The notes below the pieces were generated by a model. It searched no databases and was not told the DNA's origin. It saw only the letters and a program-made list of their open reading frames with translations. Below are positions 1-14,864 of a stretch of 64,000 nt of DNA, piece after piece (positions within the stretch are counted from its first letter, which is position 1; every line of letters starts with the position of its first letter). The DNA comes from Branchiostoma floridae. Its lineage: Eukaryota > Chordata > Leptocardii > Amphioxiformes > Branchiostomatidae. The position numbers were made by a program, and so were the translations under genes. Where the stretch lies: positions 25,232,058 through 25,296,057 of the forward strand of contig NC_049979.1 of assembly GCF_000003815.2 (NCBI RefSeq), given 5' to 3'.

Positions 1-173
1 GTTATTTCCACATTTACATAATTCAATCATGGTTATATGCACCTTCATCTAATGTACATACATAAGTATGTAATACCTGTCATTACGCACTGAAGAATCA
101 TGGTACTAAAAATGCAAATTAGGCCCTTATTTGACAAACACGTCGATGAAGTTTAGACATCCAGGAAATAAGA
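1..173. other. AT-rich intergenic/intronic DNA
   Basis: I see no coding signal here. It most likely belongs to a later intron of the minus-strand LRRC74-like gene, because that gene's exons lie to the right and transcription runs leftward off the window. Confidence 0.4.
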
Positions 174-619
174 TATGCCAAAAAGCAGTTACTCAAGCAA
201 CTGGATATGATTTTGGAATTGGTCAGACGTTTCAACTAGCGTCCACAAGTTTTCAGTGACGCTGAAGTGATCTGGAAGAAACAGGTCTTTAATACCACAA
301 TTATGAATGAAGACAATTTTAGATGTCCAATAGGAAACTTTGTAAGACATAGCTAAGCTGAAGACAATTTGGATTCCAATAGCAAACAAAGGTAGGACAA
401 AGTCAAGGTTTAGACAGTTTTGGATTATAATGGGAAACAAAGCTAAGACAAAGCTGATGCAAATGAGTCAATTCGCTCCTGTTGTTTTAGTTACTGTATA
501 GTTACCTGTTCCTTCCAGATCACTTCAGTGTCACTGACGAAAACTAGTGGATGCTAGTTGAGACGCCTGACCGTTTCCAAAAGCATATCCAGTTGCTAGA
601 GTAACTGCTTTTTGGCATA
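174..619. mobile_element. Foldback element with ~113-bp inverted arms around a 50-bp tandem array
   Basis: The left arm (174-286) and right arm (504-619) are reverse complements with a few mismatches; both outer tips read tatgccaaaaagcagttac. Between them, 312-465 holds three diverged head-to-tail units of about 50 bp, each starting gacaattt or gacagttt. No open reading frame of note is present, so it is a non-autonomous element. The superfamily is not clear because no flush target duplication was found. Confidence 0.75.
312..465. repeat. Three-unit ~50-bp tandem array inside the foldback element
   Basis: Units start near 312, 363 and 413. They share the gacaRtttt...ggaaac/gcaaac...aagctga pattern with substitutions, so the array is old or evolving by divergence. 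Confidence 0.65.
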
Positions 620-839
620 CATGACAAACACATCCAAAATACTAGAGTTCAACGAACACATACCTTTGCCAAATAAACCAGGTTTGTTATGTAGAATGAT
701 GTCTGTAGACATAAATGTGTTACTCATTACATTTTGTTTTATATGCCTGGAGTTGGTTCATAACATTTCGCCATTGCTTATGCAAATTAGATCCCTATGC
801 AGATTAGATTAACATAATAATATTAAATTGTATCAAGCA

Positions 840-1320
840 TCATTTGCATAATAAATGTGTATTGATATTTCCTTCTTTCTTAGCTAAAAATGTGACAAGT
901 TTGAAAGTCCTATAAGGAATGCAGGGGATTTACAAACTTTTCTCATTAATTATGCAAATTAGCAGTCGATTTGCATAATTATAATTCCATCATGTAAGTC
1001 TTCCCTTTGGCTATCTACATACCAAAAACCATGACGATCCGTCAACACGTTTATATTTTCTCATTAATTATGCAAATGAGGTCGTCATTTGCATAATTAA
1101 TATGCATTGATATTTCTATCTTCCTCATCTATATGTGACAAGTTTGAAAGTCCTATCATGAAATGCAGTGGATTTATAAACTTTCCTCATTAATTATGCA
1201 AATAAGTTGCTGGTTTGCATAATTGGCATTCCATTGTGTACATTTTTACTTGGGCTATCTACATACCAAAAACCATGACGATCCATCAACACGTTCTCGA
1301 GTTATTCTCGTCCAAAGTTT
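840..1320. repeat. Tandem duplication, ~243-bp period
   Basis: The stretch starting near 840 recurs near 1084. Shared landmarks are tgtgacaagtttgaaag at 891 and 1134, ctcattaattatgcaaat (three times in the region), and accaaaaaccatgacgatcc at about 1021 and 1263. Each unit also carries internal inverted octamer-like words (atgcaaat / atttgcat). Noncoding. Confidence 0.75.
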
Positions 1321-1499
1321 GAAAGGAAATCGGCGACTGCAGTTCCAAACAAGCCGCTAGGGGGTCCAAACTTAAAGCACTTACTCTCTGCACCAAGGGC
1401 TATCTACCACTCAAAAATCATAACCACAGCAGGTCCAGAACACGAGATTAAAAAAAATTGAGGTTTTGCTGCAGTACCTTAGCAAGCCGCTAGGGGGCC

Positions 1500-1670
1500 C
1501 ATTATCGAACTTGACCTTCGTTTTCCCGACCCCTACCCACCTACCAAATATTATTGGGATCCATCAAAGGCTTCTTGAGTTATACTGTTAACACACAGAC
1601 AGACAGACAGACAGACAGACACACAGACTCACAAGCCTAAAACATAACCTTAGCCATTCTGGCAAAGGTA
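1500..1670. repeat. Interspersed repeat related to 55520-55680, with (ACAG)n
   Basis: The order 'cgaacttgacctt ... cctaccaaatat ... cttgagttata ... ttctggcaaaggtaa' is matched in the same orientation at 55525-55675. A short ACAG microsatellite occupies 1592-1622. It ends just left of the LRRC74-like exon, so it is probably intronic. Confidence 0.6.
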
Positions 1671-1691
1671 ATAACGCAGGAAATGACGCAC

Positions 1692-1895
1692 GTGCATAGG
1701 AATGGCGATGCACCTGGCGCCCGTCGCGCCCAGCCCGTGGTAGCTCATGTCCAGCACTTCTGACGTGACGTGGCGGAGGAAGTAGGAGGCCGGCACGACG
1801 CCTGTGCGCTCACACAACTCCAGGTAAACCCGCTTCATCTCGCACACGGGATCGTAGTCCCGCCGCTCGTCTGGCGGGAGGAGCGACACAATCAA
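1692..1895 (-). CDS. LRRC74-like, second recognised exon
   Basis: Reads leftward from a CAG acceptor near 1896-1900 to a GTGCGT donor at 1691. It contains the conserved LCERTGVVPASYFLRH stretch and the start of the leucine-rich region. The exact 5' boundary is uncertain by a few bases. Confidence 0.55.
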
Positions 1896-2735
1896 CTGTC
1901 TGCAGAGTACTATGTTAGAATCAACTTCCTATGGTCCCTAGCCATGGACAAATAGAGATACATGATATTGAAAAAATCACTGGTATTACATTAAACGTCT
2001 CTCATGCTCACGCACACTCATGCTCAAAAAGTGAAGTAATGTTTCCGATATAATTACCGTATCTATATTTGGAAATGGTACGTTTTTCAGCCATTTTCAA
2101 AAAGCGAAAATTTTGTTTTGTTTTGACGATACGTTCAAAGGTGTTGCAGTGACAATGCAGTAAATTTTGGCGATTTCTGTGTTTTTGAGATGCGAAAATT
2201 GGGTAAAATGGCCAGAAAACTATGTTGGCCCGTTACCATGGCAACAAGGAGTTTTGATCTAATAGAAAGCTATTATGAGGGTTGTGGACCAAGTACTATT
2301 ACTGTGCAAAATATGAGCCAAATCGATTTTTTTACCCTGCCACCATTGTTTGTTACGATAAAAGCTCCTTGGTTAAAACAGCTTAAAGGCATCTCAACTC
2401 TCCTACATGTTAAGTGTTCTTGTTCCGCCGGAGAAGTTTTGAATGATGTTGATTCTATATGTTCTATAGGTTTTTGCGGAAAAAGATTGTGTAAACTTAG
2501 TCAACTTTAGGTAGTAAGGAAAGGCGGCTATGTCATCGCTGACGTATATGCAATAGACGTTTTGTAGAGGGAGTAACTTTTGTTCAGCTCTATAATGTGC
2601 TTAGAGGCGCAAACTAATCTTCCCTTCATCTAAGACATCTTTTGTATCTTAAAAGATCCATCAATGAACTCTCGAGTGAGTTATACTTTTCACACAGACA
2701 CAAACACACCCAAACACACAGAGACACGCACACAG

Positions 2736-2778
<43 letters not shown>

Positions 2779-3226
2779 CATTAGCACACACACACAAACA
2801 CACACACAAAAACACACCATACACAGACAAGCATACACTATAGAGCAAAATCTTCTGGCAGAAGTAAGTAAAGCCATACCTTTATTAAACACCATCCGGT
2901 CGTACCCATTCTGTATTTAAATGTATATATATGTCTCCCGGTTTTTAATTGAATGTATTGTTATGGGCCTGTAGTGCCCGCAATAAAGAATAATAAAAAT
3001 AAAATAAAATAAAAAGGCAGGGGCTGAAATAGTTCACGTTACCTCCCGTCTCCAGGTCAGTGTCATACTCTTCATCGCTGTCCTTCTGTTCTTCTGGCGG
3101 CGCATCGGCGTCCTGGCGCTCCGCTGAGCCGGGCAGGTCATCGCCATGTTCTGATGCGCAAGGGGAAATCTCGCCGGACTCCTCTTCAGCAGCGGTGCCG
3201 GACTCCAACTCGGCCTGGAAGTTCAT
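1692..3226 (-). CDS. LRRC74-like leucine-rich-repeat protein (partial, N-terminal part)
   Basis: I assign two coding exons on the minus strand: 3043-3226 and 1692 to about 1895. The first begins with ATG and encodes an acidic, Ser/Glu/Asp-rich leader ending EEYDTDLETG. The second encodes DYDPVCEMKRVYLELCERTG followed by a segment containing SYFLRH and YHGLGATGARCIAI. That arrangement, an acidic leader then a 'Y..C...G..P.SYFLR' motif leading into the first leucine-rich repeats, is what I know from the LRRC74A/B family, whose cellular role is poorly defined. Donor sites are GGAG|GTAACG and CAC|GTGCGT. The phases of the two exons do not join cleanly, so a small exon may lie between them. Remaining repeats lie left of the window. 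Confidence 0.55.
2690..2835. repeat. CA-rich microsatellite
   Basis: An almost pure (CA)n core lies at about 2735-2775, with imperfect CACA/AAACAC repeats on both sides. The long open frames over it on both strands are produced by the repeat and are not genes. Confidence 0.9.
3043..3226 (-). CDS. LRRC74-like, first coding exon
   Basis: ATG at 3226-3224, then about 61 codons of acidic low-complexity sequence and a consensus-like GTAACG donor. Family members also start with a variable acidic leader. The start is plausible but not proven. Confidence 0.5.
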
Positions 3227-5073
3227 TCGGAACCAGTGAACAGGTTAACTGTGCGTAGTACGTAGTGGCTACACGGTGTTACAGCACGCATGTGCACTCA
3301 CGTACTGCCTCCACTAAAACTGGGTAGGAGTCCGTTAGTTTCTTATTTGTCTGACGTAGGGACCATGCATTTTTAAACTGCAGTATGGGTTTAGACATGG
3401 GTGATCATGGGTATCCAAGAGCCTCAATACTAACGTTACCCTCAATACTGGCCGGCCGTGTACTTTATGAAGCTATAACCGGCCAGTGTGTCTGTAGTGG
3501 TAGGGGTGGAGGTTGTCATTGTGCCAATGTATGTGTGTGTTTGTGTGTCCATGCGTGTGCGTACGCGTGTGCGTGCGCGTATGTATGTGAAATCATTCCA
3601 CCGGCGTGTATATCATAGTGCACATTTGCAGCGACATGAAACATCCCCTTATCAATTTTTAAAGATTGACATTTGCCATTTTAGAGAAATCACAGTCGCT
3701 TCTTGTCACTAGAAAGGAAACATTAAACATTCATGCCAACCAGAAGTAGTCACGAGATGAAAAGATCTGAACCTGCGATTGAAACACATTGCTCGATGAC
3801 AGAGTATGCCTACTGCAAAATATAAATGTACTACTTTTCTTCCATTCCTCTTAACCTTATCCATAAAGCAAACATCAGAACAAATTGAATATAAACAGAG
3901 ATAGAATGTTTAGTGACTATTCTCTTGTTACTGATGCTTAGAAACCCATGCTGCATGTAATGCGAAAACATAGCATCAGAGGTAAATGTAATGTTTGAAA
4001 GAATCATCCCCAACCTCTACTTTGGATCCGTCTGTCTGTCCTGGGTCTGATTCTGGTGGGTGGTGGACAGCAAGCATCTGTACAGACATCTTTGATTACT
4101 TCCCGTTAGGATGCGTTGGAAAACAAATCTCATAAAGGTAACTCACTGAATATTTGAGACGCACCCTGTCTCCTATCACGACTGTTATTGTACTCCTAAA
4201 GTAACGGGCCGCCCGACTATTCCGAGCCGCTGGTAGAGAGAACTTGTGTAACATAGGCAACCTGGCTCAGGAACAATCATATTCTAGAACACGGTCATCC
4301 ACAGACACTGCGTCAATAGGGCAAATCAACGTATAAAATGACTTCCAGATCACTGATTCTGACCTCTTTGCCTTTATTCTAGGGCCAGAAGAAGGCATGG
4401 CATTAGATGGATTTGAGAGAAGCAATTTGCACAGCATTTATGGAGCGATTCACAGTAATAAAAGATTTCATAAAATTGATTATACCTACCTATAATTGAT
4501 TAATTGATTATGGAGTAACCCAATGAAACATCGCTCTGTTACCACGGACTGCTGTAACAGTGAAGTTCTACCTGTAACTTTGCAATCCTGACCTAAAAAG
4601 GCTACGGTACGTTCGGAAGTTGCTGTTGTTGGTGAGAAGGGGCTGTTTGTGCCTTACCTGTGTCCGTCTGTGATTAGGAGTGTTTTATGAAACCGATCCT
4701 TCTTCTGTGCATGTGCGGAACATCCGGGGCGTTACGATTTTGCCCCGGCGCCGCAGTATTGCGGCAAATTTATTTTTTTTGCGAATTTTTCTCTCCACTT
4801 TTCCCTCGCGGACGGTGCGACTCCCTCTCAATATGTGACTGTAAGAGGGATGGTATTTCGGAGGATACTGCTGCGAAATGGCGACTTTGGGGTTTTTACA
4901 TATATTATTTGAAGGTGTCCTGAAATGGCATTTGAGAAGTGTTTTGAAAATAGAATGCTTTGAATTTCTTTTGAAGTGTTGAATGTAAAGCGGGCCTAAG
5001 ATGGATATAACGTCGGTCGTTGGGGATAACGGCAATCAAATGTCTATCGTCTGAAGAACGACCATAAAGATAA
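3227..5073. other. No gene seen; probable 5' flank of the LRRC74-like gene
   Basis: Contains a TG-rich microsatellite at about 3526-3592 and otherwise unremarkable AT-rich sequence. A minus-strand AATAAA (+ strand tttatt) near 4375 could serve the SUZ12 transcript, but nothing here defines the end of that gene. Confidence 0.5.
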
Positions 5074-5318
5074 GGGCACAACCCGCCGTACGTTTTTTTG
5101 GGAGGCCACGTCCGCCACGTATTTATGAAAACGACTGGCAAGAACAGGGATGGAGTACGTCAACACAAAGTTTTGCCTGCACGTAAAGTTCTACGGCGTG
5201 TCTGCGTGCTCCAAAATCCGTCGGATTCCCTACGATTTCGTACGGAGGCGGTACTTACCACTTATGGTTTCCAAAAGATTGCCCAGGCACGTATTTGCAC
5301 GTACGGCGGGTTGTGCCC
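5074..5318. mobile_element. PIF/Harbinger-like miniature element
   Basis: It is bounded by inverted termini gggcacaacccgccgtacgt and their reverse complement, and flanked by TAA on both sides (5071-5073 and 5319-5321). A 3-bp TAA duplication and G-rich ends are typical of Harbinger-type transposons. At 245 bp with no transposase frame it is non-autonomous. Confidence 0.7.
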
Positions 5319-5321
5319 TAA

Positions 5322-8117
5322 GCTTAAACGGCTATCCCTAGTTACATATTTCATTTAAAAGTGGGATCGGTGAACATCAATTCCTTTTAAAAAAAATTCA
5401 CATTCTATTTCTGACGATCGAGCTTGACATTTCACAACCTGAAACGCCTTGTAGTTCTCAGTTGAGCTGTTAGGTGGAGCTGCTGTCTGATCACATCTTG
5501 ACGGAATGTGTATTTCTTACTCATGCATGCAGCCTCAATTGCCAATGAATGAAGACCCCAAATGGCATAAAATGCTTCCTGATTTTATTCCGATATCTTA
5601 CAAATCCCGTTGTGTACAAAATGTATCATAATCCGCCTTTCCACCCATGGAACACACCAGGGGAATCTGACAACATATATTGTACGAGCAACCCCCAGAT
5701 ACTTGTACACATTGGAGCAATGAAAGCTAATATATGGACTACTAGTATATTTGTACCAGATCATTTAGAAATCTTCCAATCAGTAACCAATGTTGATGGC
5801 CTAGAAATGGTAATCACCAAGCAGATGTGATGAGGGAAATTCGTAATGTTTCTAAGTGCTCTGATAGTATTAGAAAAAGGAGGGAAAGAGCGAGAAAGAG
5901 AGCGAACAAAAGAGTGAGAAAGAACAAAACAAAGACTTGAACAAATAATTGTTTACCAGTTGGGAGGATACCCTGAGTTTTGTCACAGTACTTGGGGTGA
6001 CAGGTCTGTTGTTTTCCTCTGATATACAAACATAAATGTGGGCTTTGGTACACTAGTGGCTCAGCTGAAATCAACCCTGACAATGTAATGTTTTGAGGAA
6101 CATACCACTGACATCAAACTGCAAGATGGGAGTATATTATGACATGTACAGGAAATCTAATGTTACAGATATAGCTGGATACATAACTAAAGAACTGTTT
6201 GTAAAAATTGTGATAGCCCAGCAACCTAGAAATTTAGATATATATTTCCCTATCCCAAATGTTCTCTACCTCAGAGACTACCAAAAAAGGACACCACTAC
6301 CAGATGACCAGACATCATATAACCTGTACATTCCTTCTTGATCATTTTGATAATTGTCAAAACAAATATACTTCTGGGCAAGGACAAATACCTTTTGCAT
6401 CATGAAATACCTTACTAGCTTATTTCAGAAGAAAGATTTAAGGTGATACAGTAACCTATATAAGCACCTATACAGTACAACTATATTGACAAGCTTGGCC
6501 AGACAAATAATCTAGCATCCTATGACTGAAGACAGAATTTCTTTATACAAAGACCATTTCCTTTTTACATACAACGTCGCTTTAAAGCTATCTACTTTAG
6601 GGTTTACATTAGACACTCCTTTCTCATGTTCTATCAACATAGAAACAATTTCTATACATGTATCTTCATTGTATAATCAAAATATCTTTGTGACCAAATG
6701 CATCTATGTACAAATTGAGTATTGGAATGACTGCATCATACCATTACTTAAGCAACAACAAAAATTCTGTTGGCCTTTGGGTCACTTTTTCATTGAGTTC
6801 ATTTTTTGTTGCAAGTTGACGCCAGTAACTTAACAACACAACAGTTAACAGTTTCCATAATCATAGGGTAATGTTTCACCTAGATAGCATCACATACAAG
6901 TAACTATACATGTCAACCTGTTACAATTTTGCATTTTCCCTCCCCATCTTATACAACTGAAGCTATTGCAATAGAAGGGTGACATTTAAAATTGTGTCCA
7001 TTTTGACCAACAACCGACAATGACAACAAGAAACTACAGACTAGGCTAAAGCAGCGAGAATATAAACTATGAAAGCGCTTTTCTTTTCCATTTCATACGA
7101 CTATCAGAGCCCACACATACAGACAATGACTTTCTGGTGTCTGTATGCACTGTTTATGACTACAGAAATACAAGTCTACACTTCTCCTGTAACAAAAAGG
7201 CACATGGTTGGTCCACATCCCCTGATTACACATTGTAGAAAAATATCTGCATCACAGTCTCTTCACCTAGGGGGTCATGGATAAATGTCAAACATGATTG
7301 GTTGTTTTCTATTTTTCTATTTTTTTGTAATACAACTGTCTATAGAAGCATGCACAAGTTCATGTCTGTGTGTGTGTGTGTGTGTGTGTGTGCGCATGAC
7401 ATTTCTGTATACAAACAAGTCATCTTCCTTAACTATTTTCTGACACAAAATGGTATCATCTAAGTCACATAAGGAATGTTTATCCTAGCATGGGTTGTTT
7501 AAGAGCAATAATAAAACGAAATACACCAAAACAGTGCCTTAGTGCTACATAGCAATGTTGTCCAAGTCCTAAAATATCCTGACAGTTTGACGTGTGTTCA
7601 AAAAAATATGGTTTTGGTACATGTCTGTATATGTAACTAGAAATCTGAGAGGGCAACTTGTGAAAATCTCTAATTTAGAGATTTTCATCTTGTATATACA
7701 AATGATTACTGAAAGCCTTGGTATTGATTATTTGGCCACAAGTGTCTTCATTTAGTTCTCTGATTTTGTTGTAACAGCTGAGATATAGTGGCACCGACGG
7801 AGGCATGCAAAAATACTTCAACGCAGGTGGCAAGAAGTGTATTGTAATAACTGTACTTGATGCCAAAATATGCAATGCAATGTTTTAGGAATACACTGCA
7901 AGTACTGAAATTTTCACAATGTTTGTACACTTCGTTCAGCCATAACACCTTGAACAAATGTTCTTTCATTGTGTCAGTTCCATCTCAGCCTCAAAGATAT
8001 AGAAAGCTCAAGATTTCAACCTGATGCAAACTTAAATGAATGTACAGTACGTAGACTGTTGTGATCGATACTGCGAGTGCTAAATGACAACAACCATGTG
8101 GCTTCGCTCTAGAGACT
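5322..8117. other. Downstream of SUZ12: probable 3' UTR and intergenic DNA
   Basis: No conserved protein is encoded. The region follows the SUZ12 stop codon in the minus direction and probably contains its 3' UTR. A (TG)n microsatellite lies at about 7367-7392, and another + strand tttatt near 5583 is a possible minus-strand poly(A) signal. Short open frames here look random. Confidence 0.5.
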
Positions 8118-13002
<4,885 letters not shown>

Positions 13003-14791
13003 AATGGCTGAAAAGTGGAAGGAAAATACAAAACGTTAAAGCATAACACAATTCAATGGCCCTTGACAACACTATGTATTTACCATTCTAACTCATTCTT
13101 CCAGCTCATATATATGGCATACTGTAAATGCATTTAAGTTTGCAGGGATTTACTTTCGCTTTAGCGGGAAAATGGAGTCTTTGCGGTGGTCTTAAATTCG
13201 CGGTAGTGCCATAGACTGTGGTCATATAGTGTAATGGGAAAATGTTCGCGGTGGTTTTAAGTTTGCGGTAAAACACGAAAACTGGGAACATAAAACCACC
13301 AAAAACATTTCTAACACAATACAGTATGTGCTTGTAAGTTGTAACTGATTAGTGTCCAGTACAGTTAATTAAAGTTGATTAAACTTTATAGTTTATATTT
13401 CATATACTTCATAATCTATATATGTTATGTTGAAAAAACATCTTGCCTTCCTGATATTTTACAATCTAAATTGAATGTAGTATCTTGCAACCTTGAACGG
13501 CCATCATGGTTAGCGTTACTTCATACGGTTGCATTTCCCCTCTTGGGTTAGAAAAGAACAGTCCCTAAAGTAAATTTCAGTGTGATTTGTTTGAAACTGA
13601 GAAAATCCCATTGCAAGACCTCTAAAATAGACGGCCAAAAATGACGCTGAATTCCTCGCGAAAGGTACAAAATTGGCACTGATGTCTGGTACATATTTGC
13701 CGTTTACAAAACATTAAGGTTGGGTAAAATTCATTACGATAAACGTGAAAAATATCAACCCACGTTCAGAAAAGCCCGAAGTAGTTTGGTCTAAGTGGAA
13801 AACTCGGAAGAAAAATTTCCCTCTTTCATTTCGATTAGAATCGACTATGATTACGATTTTCCGCCATAAAAACATCAAATATATGTGGCATCGGGGTCAA
13901 TCTATTCCAATCTAACCGAAAATAAGTTGGTTTCTTACAAAATACGGATGATTCGGTTCAAGTTTCACTTTCCTCTCTAGAACAAGCCTTTCTCCAGTTC
14001 GGTTGGGTTGGGCGACCACGCCATGGCAAGAAACAGCCGACGAAAAAACGGCATTAAATTCTACAACCGACAATTCCTGAGTGTCCACATAAGCGTATTT
14101 TGTAAATTGTTGTGTAATCTGTGTATAAAAACTTCAATATCGGTTGTTAGAGAAGATCGGAATGAAATATCGTACCTCTTCAGTGTGCCACCTGGAGCCT
14201 TTGTGGTTCTGGTCTCCGCGATCTTTGCTGATTCAAATGGCGGGAACATGTCACCGCAGCATATCATAAGAACGTCTAAAGTGCCCGCGATAACCCAAAA
14301 CGTCTCAATATTGTACTAATATACATCATTATTATCTTAGAATGTATGAAATGTATATTAAGATTGACATTTTATGAAATGTTGGGTATTTGAGACGGTA
14401 ACGTATTTATAACCTCAACGATGTACTTCACGTTTACATGCCTTCGGGGCTGTGTCCTCGGTGTAACCTTTGAACCGTCATTGGAACAGTTCATTTTCAT
14501 AGATTGAAAAGAAGTGAAACATTTTATCATTCGCAAGTTCAAACCAAAATGTTTCTCATATCATAGTGACTGTATAAGATTGTAATCTTGTCTTTTTTAA
14601 TATTATTTCATCTAGTTGACAAATTTTCTGTACTATATACCAGTTAAATGAAAACAAACAAGGGATTACACCCCTCTTTCAGAATGTATGGTTGCTCCCC
14701 AAAGAATGACACAAGCATAGCCAAATTTGAGATGTTTTAGCCTCCACTTTTGAGTTTTCATCATCTATCTTGGGTAGATTTTGCTACCAAG
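13003..14791. promoter_or_regulatory. Divergent SUZ12/VPS39 intergenic region
   Basis: The two start codons are 1.8 kb apart and face away from each other, so both promoters, plus the SUZ12 5' UTR exon, should lie here. I cannot place a TATA box or transcription start with confidence. The segment holds one miniature element (13120-13326); the rest is unique AT-rich sequence. The open frame at 14008-14319 has no recognisable similarity. Confidence 0.5.
13120..13326. mobile_element. TACTGTAAATGC-family miniature foldback element, copy 1
   Basis: Starts tactgtaaatgcatttaag and ends ...aatacagta, with internal 'gcggtggttttaa' and 'tcgcggta' motifs arranged as inverted halves. TA at both tips fits a Tc1/mariner-type TA target. 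Other copies are at 27449, 29815 and 30599. Confidence 0.7.
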
Positions 14792-14864
14792 ATGCACGAC
14801 GCTTACGAAGCTGCACCCATTCTCGAGAAGCTGCCCCTACAGATCGAATCTATCGCCTGTTGGG
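14792..14864 (+). CDS. VPS39: VPS39 exon 1
   Basis: ATG in a good context (ccaagATGc). Encodes MHDAYEAAPILEKLPLQIES; the start matches vertebrate VPS39. Donor TGGG|GTGAGT, phase 1. Confidence 0.95.

Noticed and set aside
2626-2920. Overlapping 89-92 aa open frames on both strands
   Set aside because: They are translations of the CA microsatellite (Cys/Val and His/Thr runs).
14008-14319. 103-aa open frame between SUZ12 and VPS39
   Set aside because: No recognisable domain, no clear splice or start context, and AT-rich composition like noncoding neighbours; treated as chance.
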